A stretch of 64,000 nt of DNA from an uncultured Bacteroidota bacterium (GCA_903858475.1 CAIOIZ010000011.1:18218-82217), one strand, 5' to 3'; shown: positions 35,647 to 45,354, counted from the stretch's first letter. Notes: generated by a model not told the origin, from the sequence alone. Numbers and translations: made by a program.

Positions 35647-35988
35647 TTATTTTTTTTTGGCAGCACTGTATCCAGTCTTCAACAACCACTGAAACACTTT
35701 CTCTCTATTATCGCCCTGAATAATAATCTCGCCATCCTTGGCAGAACCACCAGTACCACAAAATGATTTTAGCTGCTTACCGAGCAATTCCAATTCAGCT
35801 GGTTTTCCCATAAAGCCCTTAATGAGGGTCACCGCTTTCCCAGCTCGATGTCTGGTATCAAGTGAAACAATTAATTTTTGCATTGCATGACCAATAGACT
35901 CTGCTTCTGCAGCGTCCTCCTCTATTTTAAAATTGGGGTCTGTACTATATACCAATCCCGACCATCCATTTGCTTTCTTCTTTGACAT
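35647..35988 (-). CDS. SUI1/eIF1-family translation factor (YciH)
   Basis: 113 residues: a basic N-terminus (MSKKKANGWSG) followed by an SUI1 fold with GFMGKPAELELLGKQLKSF, the CGTGGSAKDGEIIIQGD core and a final basic tail. YciH-type proteins are thought to influence start codon selection on the 30S subunit. ATG 35988 is chosen over the three-codon extension. It is 21 bp downstream of nadC. Confidence 0.9.
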   Translation of the reverse strand: MSKKKANGWSGLVYSTDPNFKIEEDAAEAESIGHAMQKLIVSLDTRHRAGKAVTLIKGFMGKPAELELLGKQLKSFCGTGGSAKDGEIIIQGDNREKVFQWLLKTGYSAAKKK

Positions 35989-36009
35989 AGCAATCAATTG
36001 ACAATTGTA

Positions 36010-36867
36010 TTATTCAACAATAATTTTTGCTTTCAAGCTTAAATCTAAACTCCTGGCCTGATGAATGATAGCGCCACAGGAAATATAATCTACTCCAGTG
36101 GCAGCATAATTTATAATATTCGATAAATTGATTCCTCCACTGGCTTCCGTTTCATATTTACCATTAATCAATAACAAGGCTTTACTAATTAATGCTGGTT
36201 CAAAATTATCCAACATTATTCTATCCACTTTACCCAACTTCACAACTCTTTCTACTTCCTCGATGTTCCTGGTTTCTACTTCAATTTTTAAACCAGGTTT
36301 TTTTGTTTGCACATATTCGTATGCTTTTTCAATAGCTTGTTCAAGCCCTCCACAATAATCGATATGATTGTCCTTCAACATAATCATATCGTATAATCCA
36401 AAGCGATGATTGTGGCCTCCTCCTATACGAACAGCTTCCTTCTCTAATAATCGAAAATTGGGCGTAGTTTTTCTGGTATCCAATAATTTACTATGATAGC
36501 CTTTCAACAATTGAACATATTGGTTCGTTAATGTGGCAATGCCACACATCCTTTGCATCGTATTCAAGATCAACCTTTCGCATTGAAGAATAGTATGTAC
36601 GCGTGCTATTACTTCAAAAGCTATTTCGCCAACCTGCATGGCCTCGCCCTCTTTTTTGAAGGAAGTAAACAAAATACCGGGCTCTATAAAACGAAATATT
36701 TTTTCTGCAATCGCCACGCCGGCAAGAATTCCCGCTTCTTTAATTTTCAACACGGCCTTTCCGTGCGCTTCTACAGGAATAGATGCCAATGTTGAATGAT
36801 CGCCTTCGCCGATGTCTTCCCGCAAAGCGTTCATGATAAAAGTTTGCAATTGCTGATCTGCATTCAT
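36010..36867 (-). CDS. nadC: Nicotinate-nucleotide pyrophosphorylase (carboxylating)
   Basis: 285 residues. Converts quinolinate and PRPP to nicotinate mononucleotide in de novo NAD synthesis. Signatures include LDTRKTTPNFRLLEKEAV and GGHNHRFGLYDMIMLKDNH, plus ASGGINLSNI near the C-terminus. Its length is normal. It is followed by the SUI1 gene on the same strand; nadE lies 3.3 kb away on the same strand but separated by other genes. Confidence 0.95.
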   Translation of the reverse strand: MNADQQLQTFIMNALREDIGEGDHSTLASIPVEAHGKAVLKIKEAGILAGVAIAEKIFRFIEPGILFTSFKKEGEAMQVGEIAFEVIARVHTILQCERLILNTMQRMCGIATLTNQYVQLLKGYHSKLLDTRKTTPNFRLLEKEAVRIGGGHNHRFGLYDMIMLKDNHIDYCGGLEQAIEKAYEYVQTKKPGLKIEVETRNIEEVERVVKLGKVDRIMLDNFEPALISKALLLINGKYETEASGGINLSNIINYAATGVDYISCGAIIHQARSLDLSLKAKIIVE

Positions 36868-36940
36868 ATTTGCAAATATAATCCAGCAATGCAGTTCTTG
36901 TAAAAAATTGAAATGGAAAACCTAATTAATAGGAATTAAT

Positions 36941-37312
36941 CTACTTGTTTTCAAATCGGATTTCCTGCAATACCTGCCGGTCTCCTTTTTGTTTCATATA
37001 AACAGTAGTACGGTAGGTAGCAGCCTTTGTAACCAAATTGCCGATGCAATACTGTGAACCTGCATTATCGCCCTTATGAATTACTTCGAAGGTTTTAACT
37101 TCATTATTGGTAAAAAAATCCTTGATTACCATTTCTGCCTGACTCTTACTATAGGTATTACTTTTATCAGGCATGGTAATTTCAACTGTATTGTCGAAAA
37201 ATTTAGCCAACTGACTAGCGCTGCCATTTTTTAAAGCAGTAACCACCTCATCTATACCCAGAAAAGAACTGAACAATATGGCAAATCCAACAAGTGTAAA
37301 AATACGTCGCAT
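36941..37312 (-). CDS. DUF4783 family exported protein
   Basis: 123 residues with a signal peptide (about 1-18) and a single domain with the DUF4783 pattern, similar in fold to NTF2/lumazine-like proteins: LAKFFDNTVEITMPDK, SKSQAEMVIKDFF and YCIGNLVTKAATYRTTVYM. The family is restricted to Bacteroidota and has no known role. It is upstream of nadC, 73 bp apart, and divergent from gpmI. Confidence 0.85.
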   Translation of the reverse strand: MRRIFTLVGFAILFSSFLGIDEVVTALKNGSASQLAKFFDNTVEITMPDKSNTYSKSQAEMVIKDFFTNNEVKTFEVIHKGDNAGSQYCIGNLVTKAATYRTTVYMKQKGDRQVLQEIRFENK

Positions 37313-37449
37313 GGTATTTAATTTTAATCCGCTAAAAAATTTGCCAAAACTGTGCCAAGCTCTGTTAAAGCAGCGGCCAGTACAAAGTAAATTTAATTAA
37401 ATCCATTAATTATCAGCTTGATTCAGCGCATTAATTTTAATTTTACCAA

Positions 37450-38973
37450 ATGAATAATAAAGCAATGTTAATTATCATGGATGGATGGGGCCTTGGTAAG
37501 GTCAAAAGCAGTGATGCCATTCAACATGCGGCCGTACCTTTTGTAAGCTCCCTTTATAACAAATATCCGAATAGCACCCTGGTTACCTGCGGTGAGTCTG
37601 TTGGACTGCCAGATGGCCAAATGGGCAATAGCGAAGTGGGGCACCTAAATCTAGGTGCTGGAAGAATTGTTTACCAGGAATTACAAAGAATCAATGTAGC
37701 TATTAGAACAGGAGAATTTCAACAAAATCAAGTTTTATTGGACAGCATCCGCTATGCGAAGGAAAACAACAAAACCCTCCATCTACTGGGCTTGGTAAGC
37801 GATGGTGGCGTTCATTCGCACCTGAATCACCTCAAAGCAATCTTGACTGTATGTAAAGAACAAAACCTAACAAAGGTTCAAGTGCATGCCTTTACCGATG
37901 GTAGAGATACCGACCCTAAGAGCGGACTAGGATTTTTAACCTCTTTACAAGATCATATTTCACAAACAACTGGCATCATTGCCAGTATTACAGGGCGGTA
38001 TTATGCAATGGATCGAGATAAGAGATGGGAAAGGGTGAAAATTGCCTATGATGCATTGGCAAATTTGATTGGTGAAAAAACAAATGATGTTTTAGCAGCG
38101 CTTAAAAATTCTTATGATAATGGAATAACGGATGAATTTGTTAAACCAATCATCAATGACCAAATACCTGCTTCCAATGCTGGTATAAAAAATGGAGATG
38201 CAGTTATTTGTTTCAATTTTCGAACCGATCGCTGCAGAGAAATTACAGAAGCACTTACACAACATGATTTTCCAGAACAGGGCATGACTACACTGGATGT
38301 ACACTATACAACCATGACCCAATATAATCATTCATTCAAAAATATTCATGTTGTATTTGAAAATGATGATCTTAAAAATACCTTGGGAGAAATATTAGAA
38401 CAAAACAATAGAACGCAGATTCGCATTGCTGAAACAGAAAAATATCCACACGTAAGTTTCTTTTTTAGTGGCGGAAGAGAAAAACCCTTCAATGGTGAAA
38501 AACGAATCATGGTGCCTTCTCCAAAAGTAGCTACCTATGATTTACAACCCGAAATGAGTGCTATTGAAGTAACGACTGCAATTGTTCAAGAAATTAACAA
38601 TCAATCAGCCGATTTTATTTGTCTCAATTTTGCCAATGCTGATATGGTAGGCCATACTGGAGTTTGGAAAGCCATTATTAAAGCAGTGGAAACGGTGGAC
38701 CAATGCGTTGAAAAAGTAGTTACAGCTGCCGTTGAAAATGGATATACCGTTTTTCTTACAGCCGATCATGGCAATGCAGACTATGCCGTTAACGAAGATG
38801 GCAGCCCAAATACTGCACATACACTTAATTTAGTGCCACTATTTGTTATCTCTAAAGATTCCGCCATTGTAAATTCAGTAAAACCCGGTAAATTGGGAGA
38901 CATTGCGCCTAGTATTTTGACCGTTATGGGACTTCCTATACCAAAAGAGATGACTGGCGAAATATTAATTTAA
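37450..38973 (+). CDS. gpmI: Cofactor-independent phosphoglycerate mutase
   Basis: 507 residues. Interconverts 3- and 2-phosphoglycerate in glycolysis with two Mn2+ ions. The alkaline-phosphatase-like fold shows MDGWGLG (metal Asp11), the phosphoserine Ser61 in MGNSEVGHLNLGAGRIV and TADHGNAD near the C-terminus. It starts a plus-strand run; the heme-binding gene follows after 10 bp. Confidence 0.96.
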   Translation: MNNKAMLIIMDGWGLGKVKSSDAIQHAAVPFVSSLYNKYPNSTLVTCGESVGLPDGQMGNSEVGHLNLGAGRIVYQELQRINVAIRTGEFQQNQVLLDSIRYAKENNKTLHLLGLVSDGGVHSHLNHLKAILTVCKEQNLTKVQVHAFTDGRDTDPKSGLGFLTSLQDHISQTTGIIASITGRYYAMDRDKRWERVKIAYDALANLIGEKTNDVLAALKNSYDNGITDEFVKPIINDQIPASNAGIKNGDAVICFNFRTDRCREITEALTQHDFPEQGMTTLDVHYTTMTQYNHSFKNIHVVFENDDLKNTLGEILEQNNRTQIRIAETEKYPHVSFFFSGGREKPFNGEKRIMVPSPKVATYDLQPEMSAIEVTTAIVQEINNQSADFICLNFANADMVGHTGVWKAIIKAVETVDQCVEKVVTAAVENGYTVFLTADHGNADYAVNEDGSPNTAHTLNLVPLFVISKDSAIVNSVKPGKLGDIAPSILTVMGLPIPKEMTGEILI

Positions 38974-38983
38974 ATCTATCACC

Positions 38984-39499
38984 ATGAGTAAAATCCTAAA
39001 AAGAGTTTTTCAATTACTATTGATTGCTTTTGTTGTTGTACAGTTTTTTCCCATCAAGAAAAATAAAGCCGAGGGGTTAAGCGCTAATGATATTACGACA
39101 AAATACAATGTACCTGAAAACGTACTTTCCATATTTAAAACCAGCTGTTATGATTGCCATAGCAACAATACAGTGTATCCTTGGTATAGCACTATTCAAC
39201 CAGTAGCTTGGTGGCTCGATGATCATATCAAAGAGGGAAAAAAAGAATTGAATTTTTCAGAATTCGCAGCCTATCGTATTGGAAGACAATACAAAAAACT
39301 GGATGAAATCAATAAGCAAATCAAGGAAGGCGAAATGCCTTTAAGCTCCTATACCCTGATTCATACCAATGCCAAAATGGATGAATCACAAAAGCTGATT
39401 ATTGCTAATTGGGTGACCGCTTTACGTGATAGCATTAAGGCACAATACCCCGAAGACAGCTTAAAAAGGCCTCAAAAACCAACTGCGGTTGCAAAATAA
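38984..39499 (+). CDS. Heme-binding domain protein (CxxCH)
   Basis: 171 residues with an N-terminal membrane helix (about 5-24) and one c-type heme motif CYDCH (Cys55, Cys58, His59), followed by NNTVYPWYSTIQPVAWW. This is the Bacteroidota heme-binding domain family, probably a periplasmic, membrane-anchored monoheme protein. It is only 10 bp after gpmI and 18 bp before a membrane protein gene. Its redox partner is unknown. Confidence 0.85.
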   Translation: MSKILKRVFQLLLIAFVVVQFFPIKKNKAEGLSANDITTKYNVPENVLSIFKTSCYDCHSNNTVYPWYSTIQPVAWWLDDHIKEGKKELNFSEFAAYRIGRQYKKLDEINKQIKEGEMPLSSYTLIHTNAKMDESQKLIIANWVTALRDSIKAQYPEDSLKRPQKPTAVAK

Positions 39500-39517
39500 T
39501 TTTAGCTATTTTTGTGT

Positions 39518-40021
39518 ATGCTTTTGAGAAAACAAATAACAGGGTATGGTATCATACTCCTATTGGCTGCTCCTATATTTTTGGGCACCAGTTTTCTTAT
39601 ACAACAGCATCTTATACAAAATGACATGAAGGAAAAGCTTGAAAAAGCATCACTTCAAACAATTTCTATTCCTAGTTCCGATATTAAATGGTCAAGAGCA
39701 GGAGAAGAAATTTGGTTGGGCAACCAACTTTTTGATATAAAATCCATGCAAGTGATAGGAGAAAATACCATTTTCACCGGCTTATATGATTTAGATGAGT
39801 CTTATATCAATAATAAGCTGATTTCTCTAACCGAACAGCCAACAAGCAACAGCAATAAATCATCGCTATTTCAATGGATATTTTTCACAGTATATACTGA
39901 ACCAGCTGATGATGGCCATTCTTATCCCGATTGGATTCCAAACACAAGCTGGCTTTCGGCCATATCGGAGCAATTACCCGTAGCGCCTTATTGCAACATA
40001 TTCGCACCGCCTAAAATATAG
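39518..40021 (+). CDS. Hypothetical membrane-anchored protein
   Basis: 167 residues with a single N-terminal membrane helix (about 10-28), then a polar region and another hydrophobic segment (SLFQWIFFTVY) near residue 120. I do not recognise a family. Residues like SSDIKWSRAGEEIWLGNQLFDIKSM suggest a small periplasmic beta domain. ATG 39518 is used instead of the TTG two codons before. It lies between a heme protein and a TonB-dependent receptor whose family includes heme receptors, so a link to metal or heme is possible but unproven. Confidence 0.6.
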   Translation: MLLRKQITGYGIILLLAAPIFLGTSFLIQQHLIQNDMKEKLEKASLQTISIPSSDIKWSRAGEEIWLGNQLFDIKSMQVIGENTIFTGLYDLDESYINNKLISLTEQPTSNSNKSSLFQWIFFTVYTEPADDGHSYPDWIPNTSWLSAISEQLPVAPYCNIFAPPKI

Positions 40022-40118
40022 TAGGCCTTCCCCCTCCATCTTCTTTATTATTACAACAGGCAACACCAGTGTACAAGCATTGGCTTTAGCCTATATATAC
40101 ATATTAAAAACAAATTCA

Positions 40119-42338
40119 ATGAATAAGTTAATTTTATCCATTACCAGCTTACTGTTTTCAGCGGTCGCTTTTAGTCAAACTAAACCAGCGGTAGACAGCT
40201 CATTAAAAGAATTACAATTAAATGAAATAACTGTATCGGCTACTCGCTTTGCGGAAAATAGCGGCAAAGTGCCACAACAAATTCAAATTCTCAATGCCAA
40301 AAAAATACAATTTCTTAACCAACAAACAAGTGCAGAACTACTTACGCATAGTGGTAATGTATTGGTTCAAAAAAGTCAGCTGGGTGGCGGTAGTCCAATT
40401 ATTCGCGGATTTGAATCCAATAAGGTATTGATAGTAGTAGATGGCGTTCGCATGAACAATGCCGTTTTCAGAGGAGGACATTTACAAAATGTACTCACCA
40501 TGGACAATAGCATATTGGAAAAAACAGAAATCCTTTTTGGACCCGCTTCAGTAATGTATGGAAGTGATGCACTGGGTGGTGTAATGAGCTTTACTACCAA
40601 AAACCCTGTCTTTGCTGCGGCAGGCCAAAAAAACATTTTCACTGGCAATGCTTATATAAGGCATGCAACTGCTTACAATGAAAAAACAGGGCATGTAGAT
40701 TTTAATTTTGGTAGTAACAAAATAGCCTACTTGACTAGTTTTACTTTTTCTGATTTTGGAGATTTGACACAGGGAAGTAATTATTATAGCAAATTCCCCA
40801 ATTGGGGTAAGCGTAGTTTTTATGTCGAAAGAATTAATGGAAAAGATAGCCAGATTGTCAACAGCAACCCGAACAAGCTAAAACAAACTGGTTATAAACA
40901 ATATGATTTCCTACAAAAAATAATATTTAATACTGGTCGCGTTTCCAATGTATTGAACTTCCAATACAGCACATCAAGTGATATCTATCGTTATGACAGA
41001 CTCACTGAAGTAACTGGAGCAGGTGTAGCCAAATCTGCACAATGGTATTATGGCCCGCAAAAAAGAATTCTATTGTCATGGCAAATGAAATTACCTAAAA
41101 CCAATGCCTATGATCTGGGACAAATCACCACCGCTTACCAAAACATAGAAGAGAGCAGGCACAATAGAAATTTCAACTCCTCTAAATTGAATCACAGAAT
41201 CGAAAAACTAGATATTGTTACTTGGAATGCTGATTTCAAAAAATCAATAAAAAAGAATGAATTCGGCTATGGTGCTGAAATCACTTACAACAAAGTAAAG
41301 TCCTCCGCCTATTTTGACAACATCAGCAATGGCCAATTCGGCGCATTAGATACTAGATATCCTGATGGCGGATCCAATACACAATCCTATGCAGCTTATG
41401 GTACAATGATTCACAAACTAGCTGACAATTTAGTTTGGACCAGTGGATTCCGTTATTCACACAATAGACTCTTCTCAAAATTCAATGATAAAACATTCTT
41501 CCCCTTCCCCTATAACGATATCACACAAAAATCAGATGCCCTTACAGGAAATCTAGGTTTTGTTGCTACTCCCAAAGGTGGCTGGAGAGTTTCAGCATTG
41601 TTTTCTACAGGTTTCCGTACGCCCAATGTAGATGATATAACCAAGGTGTTTGAAAGCACTACGGGAAGATTGATTGTACCTAATCCAAATGTAAATCCAG
41701 AAAAAACAGCCAACTATGAATTAGCGGTTTCAAAAACAATTAAAAATAAATACCGCATCGGAATTACTGGCTGGTATACTAATTATACCAATGCACTTAC
41801 TACCGACCTTGGCACTTTAAATGGCTCTCCGCAAGTATTCTACAATAATAGCCTTGCGACGGTATATACAGTTGTCAATAAAAATAATGCCAACTTATAT
41901 GGTCTTAGTGCAAATGCTGCTGGAGATGTCAATGATCATATTTCTTTCAATACTACCTGGAATTATACCTATGGTAGAATTAAAGAAAGCCCTACAGATT
42001 ATCCACTAGATCACGTGGCACCCGTATTTGGCAAAATTGGGGTGACCGGAAGATGGGGTCATTTTACAGGCGAACTATTTGCCTTGTACAATGGCGCAAA
42101 AGATTCAGCAGATTATAACTTAAGAGGTGAAGACAACCAAATTTATAGTGCTGACCCTGTTAGAGGTTATACCCCCTCATGGACGACAGCTAATTTTAGA
42201 GCAGCCTATGAAATCAATAACAACTTCACCGTTCAATTTGCTGCTGAAAATATACTGGATAAATATTACAGGGTTTTTGCCAGCGGATTAAGCGCCCCTG
42301 GTCGTAATTTCGTTCTCACTTTGAGAGGCAGGTTCTAA
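40119..42338 (+). CDS. TonB-dependent outer-membrane receptor (hemoglobin/heme receptor-like)
   Basis: 739 residues: signal peptide (1-20, VAFSQ), a plug domain (about 35-160) with LGGGSPIIRGFESNKVLIV and VRMNNAVFRGGHLQN, and a 22-strand type barrel ending in the terminal aromatic residue F. There is no N-terminal carboxypeptidase-like domain, so it is not a SusC type. The plug resembles receptors of the hemoglobin/transferrin class, but the substrate is unproven. ATG 40119 starts the signal peptide. A strong terminator follows. Confidence 0.88.
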   Translation: MNKLILSITSLLFSAVAFSQTKPAVDSSLKELQLNEITVSATRFAENSGKVPQQIQILNAKKIQFLNQQTSAELLTHSGNVLVQKSQLGGGSPIIRGFESNKVLIVVDGVRMNNAVFRGGHLQNVLTMDNSILEKTEILFGPASVMYGSDALGGVMSFTTKNPVFAAAGQKNIFTGNAYIRHATAYNEKTGHVDFNFGSNKIAYLTSFTFSDFGDLTQGSNYYSKFPNWGKRSFYVERINGKDSQIVNSNPNKLKQTGYKQYDFLQKIIFNTGRVSNVLNFQYSTSSDIYRYDRLTEVTGAGVAKSAQWYYGPQKRILLSWQMKLPKTNAYDLGQITTAYQNIEESRHNRNFNSSKLNHRIEKLDIVTWNADFKKSIKKNEFGYGAEITYNKVKSSAYFDNISNGQFGALDTRYPDGGSNTQSYAAYGTMIHKLADNLVWTSGFRYSHNRLFSKFNDKTFFPFPYNDITQKSDALTGNLGFVATPKGGWRVSALFSTGFRTPNVDDITKVFESTTGRLIVPNPNVNPEKTANYELAVSKTIKNKYRIGITGWYTNYTNALTTDLGTLNGSPQVFYNNSLATVYTVVNKNNANLYGLSANAAGDVNDHISFNTTWNYTYGRIKESPTDYPLDHVAPVFGKIGVTGRWGHFTGELFALYNGAKDSADYNLRGEDNQIYSADPVRGYTPSWTTANFRAAYEINNNFTVQFAAENILDKYYRVFASGLSAPGRNFVLTLRGRF

Positions 42339-42376
42339 ATCAATTATTTAAGAAGATAAATAAAGCATTATATGTA

Positions 42377-42410
42377 GTCCCGGTTTTGTTAAAACCGGGA
42401 CATTTTTTTT
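42377..42410 (+). terminator. Rho-independent terminator of the TonB receptor gene
   Basis: Eleven-bp perfect stem GTCCCGGTTTT / AAAACCGGGAC with only a three-base loop (GTT), followed by A and eight T. Orientation plus. Confidence 0.9.
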
Positions 42411-42474
42411 CAAATGCAGCAGCTAATACTTATTAATTGTCTATATTTATAGGGTAAACAAAAGTGCAAAATAT

Positions 42475-43056
42475 ATGACGGAAGAGCTATTATTAGCCGG
42501 ATGTCTTAAAAATGATGCCGCCTCCCAAGAGGCACTCTATAAACGATTTAGCCCTCGGATGTTAGGGGTGTGTTACCGATTTGCAAAAAATAAAGAAGAT
42601 GCAGAAGATATGTTGCAGGAGGGCTTTATTAAAGTCTTTACCCAAATACACCAATACAGAAGTGAAGGTGCATTGGAAGGCTGGATTAGAAGGATAATGG
42701 TACATACTTGTATTAATATCCTCAAGAAAAATAAAAAATTCTCTGACAGTGTAGATATTACTTATGCTCATTCTGTACATGTAAGGGAGGAAATGATTCC
42801 TTCTATCATGCAGGCCAAGCAGGTAGTGGAGAGTATTCGATTATTGCCATTGGGCTATCGTACCGTACTCAATCTTTATGCCATTGAAGGATTTAGCCAC
42901 CGCGAAATTGGCGAACTACTGGATATAGAAGAAAGTACCAGTCGCAGTCAATATACCAGGGCTAAAGCAATGTTGGAAGATATTTTATTGAAGAAAAAAA
43001 TAATTCAAAAATCTAAACCTAAGATTGCCATAGCATCTGCTTCGGCTATTTTATAA
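42475..43056 (+). CDS. ECF-type RNA polymerase sigma factor
   Basis: 193 residues with sigma region 2 (residues about 20-90; FKVFTQ-like LQEGFIKVFTQIHQYR) and region 4 (about 120-175; LPLGYRTVLNLYAIEGFSHREIGELL helix-turn-helix), joined by a short linker. This is the standard ECF form. The C-terminus carries a basic extension (KKKIIQKSKPK). It is followed after 60 bp by a protein with an anti-sigma-like layout, probably its partner. A TATATTTA sequence lies upstream of the ATG and is a weak candidate -7 element. Confidence 0.92.
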   Translation: MTEELLLAGCLKNDAASQEALYKRFSPRMLGVCYRFAKNKEDAEDMLQEGFIKVFTQIHQYRSEGALEGWIRRIMVHTCINILKKNKKFSDSVDITYAHSVHVREEMIPSIMQAKQVVESIRLLPLGYRTVLNLYAIEGFSHREIGELLDIEESTSRSQYTRAKAMLEDILLKKKIIQKSKPKIAIASASAIL

Positions 43057-43116
43057 GTTTCTTATTTTGAATAATCCGAATACCTCGTACCAAAAACTAA
43101 ATGCTTAGCTTGAATC

Positions 43117-44673
43117 ATGGACAAGAATTATTATAGAGACGATTTTGAGGAGCTACTCCGAGAGAAGGCAGATGAATTTAAATTACAGCCTACCAGAAGG
43201 GTATGGAAAAGTGTTTACAATAATATGCACCCTTCCCGCAGGTGGCCATCGAATGCCATTTCACTATTACTAATAGCTTCTTTATTATTTATCGGATATT
43301 TCAATTCAAATCAATCCAATCAGGACCAAATTAAGCCACTATCCAAATTATCACCTACTGCTAACCAAAATGCTATTGTAGCAGACCTAAGAACAACATC
43401 AAATTCAAGCAGTTCAGTTAACAGCCTTGACAATCGCAGTAATGCTAAAAATAAATTAGTTGCCAATAATAATACTACTGATTTGCAAATTGCAGAAAAT
43501 AGAACTCCCAATACTACCCAATCACAAAAGAATAATAATAAAAATAATATAGGCAACAATTCAATCACAAAATTTGTATCCACGTTAACAGCAAAGTCAA
43601 TCAGCAATAATGAAAAAGCGGATACAAAAAAAGCTATTACAAATGCTTCAAAATTAGTTTCTACTAATAAGGGGGCAATCATTCCAAGTAATAGCAATGA
43701 AGCGCAGTCTTCCACTAATGCAATTGAAAATGTTGAAATAAGCAGCAACAGTTCAGTTGAATCAACAATTAATTCATCTGCTAACTCAAGTACTGCAATA
43801 GAAAACCAATTAGCTGCAACAGAAGTGCAATCGATACAATCCCCTTCCGCAGCCAATCTAACTACTATCAATGCAAGTCTGACGAATAATGAGGATAAGG
43901 CTTGGATTGAAAATTTTGTTTTTTACAATAAAGGGAAAACGAAAAAATGGAAGGAAAAGATGGCTTATGAATTATATGTTACACCCGGCATCAGCTATCG
44001 TACGCTAAATAGCAACATTAAATACAACAATAACCCTTCAGCAGGATTTGTAATGAATACCGAACCCACTGCCATTAATCAGAAACCTGAGTTCAGTGCA
44101 GAAATGGGAGCATCCATGATTTATTCATTTGCCAAAAAATTGAGATTGAAATTTGGCGGGCAGTTTAATTACAATAGTTATGCTATCAATGCCTACGAAA
44201 CCAATCACCCTGTACTTACTACACTTACCTTAAATGACCTTAACTCGGGTTATCCCTATTTGATTTCGAGAAATACCCTTATTTCAAATATAGCAGGTAT
44301 TGGTGCAGCGACATTTCACAATAAATCATTCCAAGTATCGCTTCCAATTGGACTTGAATACAAATTAGCTGGCAATAACAAATTACAATGGTATGGCGCT
44401 GCTACTATTCAACCAACTTTTGTCGTAGCCGCAAAAGCCTATTTATTGTCCTCAGACAGGAAAAATTATGTGGCTGACAATTCCATGGTTAGAAATTGGA
44501 GCTTAAATACAGGATTTGAAACTTTTATTAGCTACCAAACCAAAGCAGGTGTGAGCTTACAAGTAGGTCCTCAATTTCGATATCAAATACCTTCCACTTA
44601 TGGGAAAAAATATAGTTTGGATGAAAAACTATTTAGTGCTGGTATGAAAATTGGAATTGTAAGAAATTTTTAA
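43117..44673 (+). CDS. Candidate trans-envelope anti-sigma/barrel protein
   Basis: 518 residues in an unusual order. The N-terminus (1-45) is a charged cytoplasmic segment with EELLREKADEFKLQPTRRVW, similar to the start of many Bacteroidota sigma partners. One membrane helix follows (about 50-65). Residues about 70-265 are a low-complexity Asn/Ser/Thr linker. Residues about 275-518 are a beta-barrel-like domain (YELYVTPGISYRTL... to terminal F) of the outer-membrane porin type. If correct, one chain spans both membranes. It follows an ECF sigma gene. An alternative is a T9SS-type or export-independent barrel with a linker for crossing peptidoglycan. Confidence 0.68.
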   Translation: MDKNYYRDDFEELLREKADEFKLQPTRRVWKSVYNNMHPSRRWPSNAISLLLIASLLFIGYFNSNQSNQDQIKPLSKLSPTANQNAIVADLRTTSNSSSSVNSLDNRSNAKNKLVANNNTTDLQIAENRTPNTTQSQKNNNKNNIGNNSITKFVSTLTAKSISNNEKADTKKAITNASKLVSTNKGAIIPSNSNEAQSSTNAIENVEISSNSSVESTINSSANSSTAIENQLAATEVQSIQSPSAANLTTINASLTNNEDKAWIENFVFYNKGKTKKWKEKMAYELYVTPGISYRTLNSNIKYNNNPSAGFVMNTEPTAINQKPEFSAEMGASMIYSFAKKLRLKFGGQFNYNSYAINAYETNHPVLTTLTLNDLNSGYPYLISRNTLISNIAGIGAATFHNKSFQVSLPIGLEYKLAGNNKLQWYGAATIQPTFVVAAKAYLLSSDRKNYVADNSMVRNWSLNTGFETFISYQTKAGVSLQVGPQFRYQIPSTYGKKYSLDEKLFSAGMKIGIVRNF

Positions 44674-44709
44674 CCTGGTACAAATCAAGGAATTTTATTA
44701 AACTTTTAT

Positions 44710-44746
44710 AAAACCGCTGCCGATACAAAAGCCGCGGTTTTTGTTT
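44710..44746 (+). terminator. Rho-independent terminator
   Basis: AAAACCGC / GCGGTTTT stem (44710-44717 and 44734-44741), with a GC-bearing loop, followed by TGTTTT. It closes the sigma factor pair of genes. Confidence 0.75.
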
Positions 44747-44778
44747 TACTGCCATTTCCCATTTAATTTTGATTTATG

Positions 44779-45348
44779 ATGAAATATATTTTACAGTTTC
44801 TTTTATGTACAAGCATCATTGCCTGTAATGGCAATAAAAACAATAAAGAAATAACAGCTAGCTCAAAAGACAATCCGCAGAGTGTACAAAATTATTTCCC
44901 GGTGACCCCCTTTATAAAAGGGCAATTATACGATTTTAAAGCAAGGGGTATCAGTCCATTGAAATACACAACTATTCATGGAAAAACCGATTCAGTGTGG
45001 CTAAAACAGGAAGAAGTAGAGGGCGCCCTATCGGAATTTTTACAGCCTTCAATAGACTCTGTAAACATGATTCCCTTGTTTTCGGAAAAAAAATTCCTAG
45101 ATCAAACCATTGCTGCCTATACCTATACCTATGAACCTAAAATAGCATTGCCGGATAGTATAAGTATTAGTAGATGGGATGTATTGATTGATCAGGAAAG
45201 CAGTAAGGTTAGACGGATTTACTTAGTGAAAGAATTACCCGACCACAAAATATTACAACTAATTTGGCAGGCAGATAAATGGTGCAAAATCATTTCTATT
45301 ATAAATAGTCAGGTAGAAAAAGAAATCAAAATTTCATGGGAGTATTAA
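44779..45348 (+). CDS. Lipoprotein of unknown function
   Basis: 189 residues (counting from ATG 44779) with a lipoprotein signal (lipobox IIACN). The mature part is beta-rich; WLKQEEVEGALSEFLQPSIDSVN is the most distinctive segment. No family recognised. It is directly followed by uvrC, with 6 bp between stop and start. A second ATG precedes the chosen one by one codon. Confidence 0.7.
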   Translation: MKYILQFLLCTSIIACNGNKNNKEITASSKDNPQSVQNYFPVTPFIKGQLYDFKARGISPLKYTTIHGKTDSVWLKQEEVEGALSEFLQPSIDSVNMIPLFSEKKFLDQTIAAYTYTYEPKIALPDSISISRWDVLIDQESSKVRRIYLVKELPDHKILQLIWQADKWCKIISIINSQVEKEIKISWEY

Positions 45349-45354
45349 TGTACA

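Noticed and set aside
40075..40095. GGCTTTAGCC inverted repeat before the TonB receptor
   Set aside because: Four-base arms with a two-base loop; expected by chance.
43320..43871. Minus-strand frame of 183 codons rich in Leu/Ile/Val
   Set aside because: It is the antisense of the Asn/Ser-rich linker (AAT/AGC codons read as hydrophobic ones) and has no start context.
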